A model generated the notes under the pieces. It was not told the DNA's origin. It did not search any database and was given only the letters and a program-made list of their open reading frames with translations. Shown here in pieces: positions 1-5,247 of a stretch of DNA of 5,247 bases. The stretch lies in contig DRLE01000179.1 in the NCBI GenBank assembly GCA_011051475.1, positions 1-5,247 on the forward strand, read 5' to 3'. A program made the translations under genes and the position numbers. Origin of the DNA: Gammaproteobacteria bacterium. GTDB lineage: Bacteria > Pseudomonadota > Gammaproteobacteria > SZUA-229. The number at the start of each line of letters is the position of its first letter. Within the stretch, counting starts at the first letter, position 1.

Positions 1-1
1 C

Positions 2-172
2 GTTAACTACGAGTGGCGCGACAGTCGCAAGCTGCTGAAAAAGGCTGAAAAGCTGCACAAGGAAGGCAAAACCGACAAGGCCATGAAACTGGTAGCAAAA
101 GCCCGCGAACAGGGGCAGCTGGCGGTATTGCAGGCCGAAGCGCAGCGTAATGTCAGCGGACCACATAAATAA
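2..172 (+). CDS. soxK: SoxXA-binding protein-like (SoxK family), C-terminal part only
   Basis: The frame is open from the left edge to a TAA at 170-172 and gives 56 residues; the start and any signal peptide lie outside the window. The visible part is highly charged and helical. It contains NYEWRDSRKLLKKAEKL, then EGKTDKAMKLVAKAREQGQLAV, and ends in a short polar tail. The order 'EWRD, K-K-A-E, G-K-K-A, K-A-x-x-Q-G' is the pattern I associate with SoxXA-binding proteins. These are small periplasmic proteins that bind the SoxXA c-type cytochrome and stimulate it during thiosulfate oxidation by the Sox multienzyme system. The family call rests on recalled motif resemblance over a fragment. The alternative is an unrelated small helical periplasmic protein. 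If the call is right, other sox genes are likely to lie upstream of the window. Confidence 0.65.
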   Translation, partial: VNYEWRDSRKLLKKAEKLHKEGKTDKAMKLVAKAREQGQLAVLQAEAQRNVSGPHK

Positions 173-185
173 ATACCAGTTCGCA

Positions 186-223
186 CCCCTCAGGTGTCGC
201 CCCCCTCACCCCCTCAGGTGTCG
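186..223 (+). repeat. Direct repeat of the REP left arm (14 bp, two copies)
   Basis: CCCCTCAGGTGTCG occurs at 186-199 and again at 210-223, 24 bp apart, in a C-rich stretch. The second copy continues into the full hairpin at 214-252. The first copy is a lone arm with no close partner; CCCGACAAGG at 256-265 is a weak candidate. It is probably the remnant of another REP copy, or a slippage or recombination duplicate of the cassette edge. Confidence 0.7.
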
Positions 224-252
224 GAGTCAGCTTTGCTGACTCCGACACCTGA
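214..252. repeat. REP-type palindrome, left flank of the transposase
   Basis: This is a perfect inverted repeat. Arm 214-231 (TCAGGTGTCGGAGTCAGC) pairs along all 18 bases with 235-252 around a TTT loop. It lies 42 bp upstream of the transposase start. No T-run follows on either strand, so it is not a typical intrinsic terminator, although it could protect the 3' end of the upstream transcript. GGTGTCGGAGTC/GACTCCGACACC palindromes next to a Y1-type REP transposase are the expected arrangement for RAYT/REP pairs, in which the transposase recognises and nicks REP hairpins as single-stranded DNA. Confidence 0.9.
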
Positions 253-280
253 AAACCCGACAAGGTAACAACGCATTTAC

Positions 281-288
281 AAGGAGGT
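281..288 (+). promoter_or_regulatory. Strong ribosome binding site of the transposase
   Basis: AAGGAGGT matches the anti-Shine-Dalgarno sequence essentially fully and sits 5 bases before the ATG at 294. It fixes that start codon. No other gene in the window has a site this strong, so translation of the transposase is not weakened at initiation. Confidence 0.85.
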
Positions 289-293
289 AATGT

Positions 294-983
294 ATGCCAA
301 GAAGGCCCCGCCTGTTTCTTCCCGACCAGCCACAACACGTTGTCGTTCGCGGCCACAACCGTGATCCGGTTCTGGTCAGGGATGATGATTTCCGATACCT
401 GTATCGCTGCCTGCGCGAAGCCGCAAACAAAAACCGACTAGCCATCCATGCCTGGGTGTTTATGCACAACCACCTGCATCTGCTGGCGACGCCCGGACAC
501 GAGGCATCGTTATCGAAAACCATGCAGTCGGTCGGCAGGCGCTATGCGCATTACTTCAACCGCACCTACCACCGCAGTGGTTCATTGTGGGAAGGGCGTT
601 ACAAGTGTAGCCTGGTCGATACCGACCGCTACCTGCTGGAATGCTACCGCTATATCGAACTCAATCCGGTACGTGCGGGCATTGTGAAGCAGCCGGCGGA
701 TTATCCATATTCCAGCTACCACGCAAACGCTCTCGGTCGGCAGGATTCGATGGTAACACCGCACGCCGTGTTCACAAATTTCATCTCAGGTGTCGAAGTC
801 GAAAAAAACAGACCCCGACACCTTTCTGAAGCTGACGTCGACACCAACAGGGAAGCCTACCGACAGCTGTGCGATCAATCGCTCCATCAAAAAACACTAA
901 CTGAAATTCGCCGTGGTACCGAAAAAGGCCTAGGTATTGGCCGGGCGGAGTTTCTGCTTAAAGTCGCACAGTTGTATCCCTGA
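294..983 (+). CDS. REP-associated tyrosine transposase (RAYT), Y1/HUH family
   Basis: This 229-residue protein appears intact. Family hallmarks in order are HVVVRGHNR (15-23), the metal-binding HUH site in MHNHLHLL (H60 and H62, 57-64), the helix SVGRRYAHYFNR with probable nucleophile Y84, GSLWEGRYK (96-104), YIELNPVRAGIV (120-131) and YPYSSY (137-142). The C-terminal helices include REAYRQL and IRRGTEKGLGIG. Y1 enzymes cut and rejoin single-stranded DNA through a 5'-phosphotyrosine at hairpin ends, and RAYTs act on REP palindromes, which flank this gene on both sides. The start is fixed by the AAGGAGGT site just upstream. Residues 165-184 look like an extra linker between the catalytic part and the C-terminal helices, and they are encoded by REP-like sequence. 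The stop TGA (981-983) touches the right palindrome. Catalytic residues are present, so activity is plausible but unproven. Confidence 0.93.
   Translation: MPRRPRLFLPDQPQHVVVRGHNRDPVLVRDDDFRYLYRCLREAANKNRLAIHAWVFMHNHLHLLATPGHEASLSKTMQSVGRRYAHYFNRTYHRSGSLWEGRYKCSLVDTDRYLLECYRYIELNPVRAGIVKQPADYPYSSYHANALGRQDSMVTPHAVFTNFISGVEVEKNRPRHLSEADVDTNREAYRQLCDQSLHQKTLTEIRRGTEKGLGIGRAEFLLKVAQLYP
786..845. repeat. REP-like arms embedded in the transposase reading frame
   Basis: Three arms of the flanking palindrome recur inside the gene. Positions 786-800 (TCAGGTGTCGAAGTC) are a left arm differing from 214-228 by one base. Positions 811-823 (GACCCCGACACCT) are a right arm with one change. Positions 831-845 (GCTGACGTCGACACC) match 235-249 at 13 of 15 bases. 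Arm 788-800 can pair with 811-823 (11 of 13), or 789-800 with 834-845 (11 of 12), so two mutually exclusive hairpins are possible. The segment encodes roughly residues 165-184, a stretch without recognisable family motifs. Confidence 0.8.
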
Positions 984-1010
984 GGTGTCGGAGTCACGAC
1001 TCCGACACCT
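983..1010. repeat. REP-type palindrome, right flank of the transposase
   Basis: AGGTGTCGGAGTC (983-995) pairs perfectly over 13 bases with 998-1010 around a 2-base AC spacer; in practice the inner pairs open to form a larger loop. The outer right arm extends to CCTGA (1008-1012) as in the left copy, but the left edge reads TGAGG instead of TCAGG, so the stem does not extend to 15. The last base of the transposase stop codon is the first base of the stem. Confidence 0.88.
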
Positions 1011-1026
1011 GAACGCGTTATGCGTT

Positions 1027-1186
1027 GCCGCAAAGGACGCAAATAGCGCGAAGAAAACATTTTCTTTGCGCTTTTTTTGCGTTTCTTTGCGTTCTTCGCG
1101 GCCATAAAAAGTTTTCTTTTATTACCGCCGGCTGCAAGCCTGAAAAACACCTTACTAATTTGCATCTTTTGCGTGATTTGCGGACC
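1027..1186. repeat. Degenerate CCGCAAAGGACGCAAA-type inverted repeat
   Basis: CCGCAAAGGACGCAAA (1028-1043) has two inverted partners downstream. TTTGCGTTCTTCGCGG (1086-1101) and TTTGCGTGATTTGCGG (1168-1183) each match its complement at 14 of 16 bases. Between them lies a further inverted pair, 1046-1057 with 1060-1071. Together they form a long imperfect hairpin (about 1027-1102) plus one extra right-hand arm. As I recall, intergenic repeats with this CGCAAAG periodicity are widespread in bacteria and often yield spurious ORFs with Phe/Ala- or Lys-rich translations, as happens here on both strands. No coding function is supported. Confidence 0.7.
1046..1078 (+). terminator. Intrinsic terminator downstream of the transposase
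   Basis: GCGCGAAGAAAA (1046-1057) pairs over 12 positions with TTTTCTTTGCGC (1060-1071), with one G·U pair. Opening the innermost A-T pair gives an ACAT tetraloop. Seven T residues (1072-1078) follow the stem directly. This is a textbook Rho-independent layout on the + strand, 62 bp after the transposase stop. The stem belongs to the CGCAAAG repeat, so the terminator appears to be repeat-derived. It would separate transposase transcription from xseA. On the other strand the stem is followed only by a weak T-containing tract. Confidence 0.7.
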
Positions 1187-1246
1187 CAAAAGGCTTTTCA
1201 CACCTTTAGCACCAACTGATACGCATTTTGTGATTAAATCCACCTC
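1103..1246 (+). other. Non-coding leader upstream of xseA
   Basis: This AT-richer stretch between the terminator and xseA carries the last CGCAAAG-type arm (1168-1183) and no supportable gene. A promoter for the xseA run is expected here because of the terminator upstream. I see no convincing -35/-10 pair; GATTAAAT near 1232 resembles a -10 element but lacks a partner at the right spacing. No Shine-Dalgarno sequence precedes the xseA ATG. Confidence 0.4.
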
Positions 1247-2626
1247 ATGCCCGCCGATTCAGACACAATCTATAGCGTTACCAGCCTTAACCAGTCGGTT
1301 GCCCAGCTGCTGGAATCGACATTCGCCTGGATCTGGGTGGAAGGCGAAATTTCCAACCTGGCACAGCCTGCCTCGGGGCACATTTATTTCAGTCTGAAGG
1401 ATGCCGGCGCGCAGATCCGCTGTGCCATGTTCCGTGGGCGCAATCGAAGCCTGAATTTCCGCCCCGAAAACGGCCAGCAGGTGCTGGTACGCGCCAAGGT
1501 CAGCCTGTACCAGCCGCGCGGTGACTACCAGCTGATCGTCGATCGCATGGAGGAAGCCGGCGACGGCGCCCTGCGCCGCCAGTTCGAGGAACTGAAAACA
1601 AAACTGGCGGGCGAAGGCCTGTTTGCCGAGGAACACAAGCAGGATATTCCCGAGCTGCCCGAAGGCATTGCCATTGTCACCTCCGGCAGCGGCGCAGCGC
1701 TGCATGATGTGCTCAGCGTAATTCAGCGTCGCTTCCCTTCCATTCCTGTACGCCTGTTTGCCGTGCCGGTACAGGGCGCCGAGGCCGCGCCGGCCATTGT
1801 CCGCGCCCTGCAACTGATCGATGACAACCACGAATCACTGGGCTGCGATGTCATTCTGCTGGTGCGCGGCGGCGGCTCGCTGGAAGACCTGTGGCCCTTT
1901 AACGAAGAAAGCGTGGCGCGGGCGATCTATGACTGCTCGCTGCCGGTGGTCAGCGGTGTCGGCCACGAGGTGGACGTCACCATTGCCGATTTCGTTGCCG
2001 ACAAACGCGCCGCCACGCCGACCGCGGCGGCCGAGTCGGTCACCCCCGACCAGAGTGCCTGGCAGCAGACTTTCGACTGGTACGAGCAGCGCCTGACACA
2101 GCTGATGCAGGAAAAAATCCGCCGCAACCGCGAAAAGCTGCGCTGGCTGCAGCAGCGCCTGAAACAGCAGCACCCGCAGCGGCGCATCGCACTGGCAAAG
2201 GAAAAGGTCAGTGAACTGCACCGCCGCCTGCTGCGCAGTGCGGAAAGCCTGCTGAGCCAGCGCCGCCACCAGCTGGCTGCCGGCTATGCCAGACTCTCGG
2301 CCAACAATCCGCAGAAACGCCTGAAGCAGAAAGCGCAGAGCCGGCTTTACCTGACGCAACGCCTGCAGCGCGCCAGCCTGAACCTTCTGGCGACAAAGCA
2401 GGCCCGGTTCAGCAACAGCCTGCGTACCCTTAACGCCATCAGCCCGTTACAGACACTGGAGCGCGGCTATTCCATTACCCTGAACGCAGAAGGCAAGGCG
2501 CTGCACTCCATTGAGCAGGTTAAGGTCGACGAACTTATTGAAACCCGTCTGCAGCACGGCCGGATTTTCAGCCGGGTGGAATCCTGCCATAACGATAGCC
2601 TGAACGACAGCCTGGAAGATAAATGA
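1247..2626 (+). CDS. xseA: Exodeoxyribonuclease VII large subunit
   Basis: This is the large subunit of exonuclease VII, which with several XseB small subunits degrades single-stranded DNA to oligonucleotides in both directions in the cytoplasm, in repair and removal of ssDNA. The 459 residues match the usual length of about 450. An N-terminal OB-fold spans about 1-105 (WVEGEISNLAQPASGHIYFSLKD; RGDYQLIV). The catalytic core follows with VTSGSGAALHD (144-154), RGGGSLEDLWPFNEE (207-221) and SGVGHEVDVTIADFVADKRA (236-255). A long Gln/Arg-rich coiled coil spans about 270-395, and the C-terminal LERGYSIT is at 404-411. In VTSGSGAALHD, Gly-Ser replaces the Lys-Thr of the E. coli motif, a mild change. 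An in-frame TAA at 1235-1237 with no start codon between makes ATG 1247 the earliest start. No Shine-Dalgarno is visible. The stop overlaps the adaptor start by 4 bp (ATGA). Confidence 0.98.
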   Translation: MPADSDTIYSVTSLNQSVAQLLESTFAWIWVEGEISNLAQPASGHIYFSLKDAGAQIRCAMFRGRNRSLNFRPENGQQVLVRAKVSLYQPRGDYQLIVDRMEEAGDGALRRQFEELKTKLAGEGLFAEEHKQDIPELPEGIAIVTSGSGAALHDVLSVIQRRFPSIPVRLFAVPVQGAEAAPAIVRALQLIDDNHESLGCDVILLVRGGGSLEDLWPFNEESVARAIYDCSLPVVSGVGHEVDVTIADFVADKRAATPTAAAESVTPDQSAWQQTFDWYEQRLTQLMQEKIRRNREKLRWLQQRLKQQHPQRRIALAKEKVSELHRRLLRSAESLLSQRRHQLAAGYARLSANNPQKRLKQKAQSRLYLTQRLQRASLNLLATKQARFSNSLRTLNAISPLQTLERGYSITLNAEGKALHSIEQVKVDELIETRLQHGRIFSRVESCHNDSLNDSLEDK

Positions 2627-3756
2627 AAACAACGCTTTCATTTCGCGTACTGCCACAGATACTGCTAGCCGGCCTGTTGCTTGGCGCTCCCCTGTTCACG
2701 AGTCAGGCCAGCGAGGCACACGCTGAAAGCTCACAGGCGGAAACACAGGGGACGAATGCACTGAAGGTAAGAACCCGTCCCTACAGGGAACTGGCGATCT
2801 ATGTCAGCCACGCGGTAGGGGCTTCGGTGCCGGCCACCGAGGACAGCACCATCAGCGCGCAGATCAGCGCCCTGATTGAAAACTTTCATGTCGACACCGC
2901 CTATGAAGTCAAAAAGGGCGATATTCTGGTTTCGCTCGACTGTCGCGAGAACCGCCTCAGGCTGAAGCAGGCCGAGGCGGCGCTGAAAGCCGAACAGGCC
3001 ATGCTGAAAAACGCCCGCAGCCAGTTCGAGCAGGCAAAAAAGCTGAGCAAGCAGGGCAATATTTCCCGCGAAATCTATAACCAGCGCGAGGCTGAGGAAA
3101 ACCGGCTGAAAGCCACGGTGGAAAGCCGCAAACTGGCGCGCTCACTGGCCGAGCTTGATGTACAGCGCTGCAACATCAAGGCGCCCTTCGACGGCTACGT
3201 GACCCGTCGTGATGCCAGCCTTGGCGAACTGACCAGCCCGGGCACGCCATTGCTGCAACTGGTGTCAAAGGAAAACCACCGGGTCGAAGTCCGAATCAAT
3301 ACCCGCCAGCTGCAAAGTTTTGTCAGCGGTACGGATCACCGCTTTATCTTTAACCGCCGGTCCTACCCCTTGAGCATCGAGCACGTGGTGCCCCTGCTGG
3401 ACAAAGCCAGCCGCAACCATATCGTGCGCCTGCGCTTTACCGGTGAGCACGCCATTACCGGCAGTATCGGCAAGGTGGTCTGGCGCGAGTCGGTGCTTTC
3501 CATTCCGGCAGCCTATATTGTGCAACGCCAGGGCAAACTGGGGGTACTGGTTGACGATAATGGCACCGCCCGCTTTATCCCGATTGAAAATGCCGAGGAA
3601 GGCCAGCCCGCGGTCCTGTCACTGAACCCGGATACCCCGATCATTACCCAGGGCCGTTACAATGTTAAGGATGGCGAAAAGATAGAGGTTGAAGCGGCTG
3701 TCAGTCCGGCCACGGGTAATGCCCCTGCCAATAGCCAGGCAGACGACAGGCCCTGA
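2623..3756 (+). CDS. RND efflux periplasmic adaptor (HlyD/MFP family)
   Basis: This is the membrane-fusion subunit that links an RND pump to an outer-membrane channel across the periplasm. The 377 residues begin with a signal peptide (KTTLSFR, then a hydrophobic stretch from about 9 to 26), with likely cleavage after TSQA (29). No lipobox cysteine is seen. The two half-motifs of the lipoyl/barrel-sandwich domain are at about 78-106 (YEVKKGDILVSLD) and 182-214 (IKAPFDGYVTRRDASLGELTSPGTPLLQL). They flank an alpha-helical hairpin coiled coil (about 108-181). Beta-barrel and membrane-proximal domains follow to about 358, then a Pro/Ala/Asn tail. C107 and C183, the only cysteines in the mature part, sit at the two ends of the hairpin. 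The start overlaps the xseA stop as ATGA, and GGAAG at 2614-2618 may help initiation. The substrate cannot be told from the sequence. Confidence 0.95.
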   Translation: MKTTLSFRVLPQILLAGLLLGAPLFTSQASEAHAESSQAETQGTNALKVRTRPYRELAIYVSHAVGASVPATEDSTISAQISALIENFHVDTAYEVKKGDILVSLDCRENRLRLKQAEAALKAEQAMLKNARSQFEQAKKLSKQGNISREIYNQREAEENRLKATVESRKLARSLAELDVQRCNIKAPFDGYVTRRDASLGELTSPGTPLLQLVSKENHRVEVRINTRQLQSFVSGTDHRFIFNRRSYPLSIEHVVPLLDKASRNHIVRLRFTGEHAITGSIGKVVWRESVLSIPAAYIVQRQGKLGVLVDDNGTARFIPIENAEEGQPAVLSLNPDTPIITQGRYNVKDGEKIEVEAAVSPATGNAPANSQADDRP

Positions 3757-3775
3757 TCGCGGCAAGCAAAACCTC

Positions 3776-5247
3776 ATGTACCGCAGCCTTATACAAAATC
3801 ACGTCCTCGCCAATCTGGTTTTCATGCTGGTACTGGTACTGGGCGTTATCAGTTATATCAGCCTGCCACGGGAAAAAGACCCGACCATTAATTTTAACTG
3901 GATACAGGTCACCACCAGCCTGCCCGGCGCCTCTGCACTGGACATCGAAAAGCGTGTCACCGACCCGCTGGAAGAAGTCATTCGCGGGGTCAGCGATATC
4001 AAGTTCGTCTCCAGCAACAGCCGCGAGGGCATCTCCAGTATTCTGGTGCGCTTCAATGATATTCCCGAGCGCATCTTTGACAAACGCGTCGCCGACCTGC
4101 GCCGGGAAATCCAGAACAAGCAGGACGAGCTGCCCGATGCGGCCAATGACCCGTTTATTTTTGAAATCACCACCGACAATGCCTACCCTACCGCATCTAT
4201 TGTGGCTATCTCGCCGGCCAGCGACGAAAACCTGCGCATTCAGTCCGAGCGTCTGAAAAAATCGCTGGAACATATTCGCGGCGTCGACCGCGTTATCGCC
4301 ACCGCCCTTAACGATCCCGAACTGCAGGTATTTTTCGAACCTGAAAAACTGAGTTACTACGGCATCAAGCCCAGCGACCTGGCCGACAGTATCCGCAGCT
4401 TCTACCAGGACACACCGGCCGGCAGTCTCAAGATACAGTCACAGGAATGGTTTATCCGCCTCACCGGAGCCGATGCCGACCCGACCGTTCTGGCCAGCGT
4501 GCCGGTACTGACCGCCAGGGGTGAAATCCCCTTAAGTGAGGTTGCCACTATCAAGCGCGGACGTGAAAAGGCACAGCGCCTGGTCAGCTATAACAACCAG
4601 CCCGGCATTCTTTTCGCCATTACCAAGAAGGCCAAATCCAATACCCTGAAGCTGGTCGAAGACCTGAAAACCTTTATCGACGAGCGCAACCGGTACAGCG
4701 AACAAACAGGGGTACACCTGGTATTGATCGATGACTCCACCGAGATTACCAACAAGTCCATTAATGTCATGCAGACCAATGCCCTGGTCGGCCTGTTTTT
4801 CGTGCTGCTGGTCACCTGGCTGTTTCTCGGTTTTCGTATCGCCTTTCTTACCAGCATCGGCATTCCCTTTATTCTCGCCGGTACCTTCTGGGTACTGCAT
4901 ATCGCCGGCTTCAGCCTGAACATTATGGTGCTGCTGGGCGTGGTAATCTCACTGGGTATGCTGGTGGATGATGCCGTGGTCGTGGTCGAGGCCATCTACC
5001 AGCGCCTGGCGCGTGGCGCCGACCGGGTGACCGCCAGTGTCGAGGCCATCAAGGAGGTCGCCGCACCGGTAACCACGGCGGTGCTGACCACCATGTCCGC
5101 CTTCCTGCCGCTGGTGCTGATGCCCGGCATTATGGGCAAGTTTATGATGGTGGTGCCGCTGGTGGTCTCCATTGCCCTGGCCATCAGCCTGGTAGAAGCC
5201 TACTGGATGCTGCCGGCGCACGTTATCGCCTCGAAAACCGATTTCAA
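3776..5247 (+). CDS. RND efflux inner-membrane permease (AcrB-type), 5' half
   Basis: This is the proton-driven pump subunit of a tripartite efflux system. The frame is open to the right edge, giving 490 residues of an expected 1000 or more. TM1 is at about 9-28, followed by the family signature LPREKDPTINFNWIQVTTSLPGAS (30-53). The periplasmic porter loop spans about 40-330 (LEEVIRGV; IPLSEVATI). TM2-TM6 lie at about 332-351, 357-377, 383-406, 428-450 and 455-479. TM4 carries GMLVDDAVVVVEAI with D398-D399, the Asp pair of the proton relay equivalent to AcrB D407/D408. SVEAIKEVAAPVTTAVLTT (421-439) is the usual TM4-TM5 connection. ATG 3776 is 19 bp after the adaptor stop and fits the family N-terminus (MYRSLIQNHVLAN). 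The Shine-Dalgarno is weak, so coupling to the adaptor is likely. No substrate is predictable. The outer-membrane factor is not in view. Confidence 0.97.
   Translation, partial: MYRSLIQNHVLANLVFMLVLVLGVISYISLPREKDPTINFNWIQVTTSLPGASALDIEKRVTDPLEEVIRGVSDIKFVSSNSREGISSILVRFNDIPERIFDKRVADLRREIQNKQDELPDAANDPFIFEITTDNAYPTASIVAISPASDENLRIQSERLKKSLEHIRGVDRVIATALNDPELQVFFEPEKLSYYGIKPSDLADSIRSFYQDTPAGSLKIQSQEWFIRLTGADADPTVLASVPVLTARGEIPLSEVATIKRGREKAQRLVSYNNQPGILFAITKKAKSNTLKLVEDLKTFIDERNRYSEQTGVHLVLIDDSTEITNKSINVMQTNALVGLFFVLLVTWLFLGFRIAFLTSIGIPFILAGTFWVLHIAGFSLNIMVLLGVVISLGMLVDDAVVVVEAIYQRLARGADRVTASVEAIKEVAAPVTTAVLTTMSAFLPLVLMPGIMGKFMMVVPLVVSIALAISLVEAYWMLPAHVIASKTDF

Larger units (their letters stand above)
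214..1012 (+). mobile_element. RAYT cassette with REP ends
   Basis: The unit consists of the left palindrome, the transposase gene and the right palindrome. Its outer ends are exact 15-bp inverted copies: TCAGGTGTCGGAGTC at 214-228 and its reverse complement at 998-1012. No target-site duplication is apparent. That fits Y1/HUH elements, which insert without duplication. RAYT genes are usually single-copy, domesticated relatives of IS200/IS605 transposases that spread non-autonomous REP elements rather than themselves. The outer limits are inferred from the palindromes alone, and the lone arm at 190-199 could move the left border outward. Confidence 0.75.

Noticed and set aside
214..252. Left palindrome as an intrinsic terminator of the Sox-like gene
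   Set aside because: The stem is strong, but AAAACCCG follows rather than a T-run, and the reverse strand is C/G-rich. It is better explained as a REP element, with possible mRNA 3'-end protection.
186..1010. CRISPR-like array suggested by recurring GGTGTCG units
   Set aside because: The units alternate in orientation, have irregular spacing and sit partly inside a coding frame. They are REP arms, not spacer-separated direct repeats.
887..1243. A 118-residue open frame on the minus strand and overlapping plus-strand frames at 1025-1397 rich in Lys or Phe/Ala
   Set aside because: They are translations of the CGCAAAG inverted repeat and overlap the ends of the transposase and xseA genes. No ribosome binding site or recognisable domain is present, and such repeats commonly produce spurious frames.
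1195..1246. Sigma-70 promoter for xseA around GATTAAAT
   Set aside because: No -35 hexamer resembling TTGACA lies at 16-18 bases. The AT-rich -10-like string alone is not enough.
1259..2359. Long minus-strand open frames opposite xseA (190 and 174 residues)
   Set aside because: They are antisense shadows of a strongly conserved gene with biased codon use. Their translations show no family motifs.
3701..5221. Several minus-strand and alternative-frame open stretches across the permease
   Set aside because: The plus-strand frame encodes a convincing RND permease throughout. The others are low-complexity shadows, for instance His/Gln-rich ones opposite Val/Leu-rich membrane segments.

Overview
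The window looks like the chromosome of a gammaproteobacterium of moderately high GC, probably a sulfur oxidiser. The exonuclease VII large subunit resembles the enterobacterial protein over its full length. The left edge carries the end of what reads as a SoxXA-binding protein of the Sox thiosulfate-oxidation system. No species can be named from this sequence. All coding regions lie on the + strand.

Layout: (1) 2-172, the C-terminal end of the SoxXA-binding-like protein. (2) 186-1012, a REP-associated Y1 tyrosine transposase (RAYT) gene bracketed by GGTGTCGGAGTC-type palindromes. The left hairpin is a perfect 18-bp stem, the right one has a 13-bp stem, and three more arms of the same repeat lie inside the transposase reading frame. 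(3) 1013-1246, an intergenic region without a gene. It holds a degenerate inverted repeat of the CCGCAAAGGACGCAAA type, part of which forms a good intrinsic terminator (1046-1078), followed by the leader of the next gene. (4) 1247-5247, a tight gene run: xseA, then an RND periplasmic adaptor overlapping it by 4 bp, then an RND inner-membrane permease 19 bp further on that runs off the right edge.

xseA, the adaptor and the permease look co-transcribed. Adaptor and permease would form two parts of a tripartite envelope efflux pump, with the outer-membrane channel not in view. xseA is a DNA repair nuclease subunit with no obvious functional tie to the pump, so its position is best read as an operon head with translational coupling. 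The terminator and the non-coding leader upstream suggest that this run is transcribed separately from the transposase.

The most unusual part is the RAYT cassette. Copies of its own REP sequence are built in frame into the transposase coding region, and the transposase stop codon coincides with a one-base variant of the REP edge.
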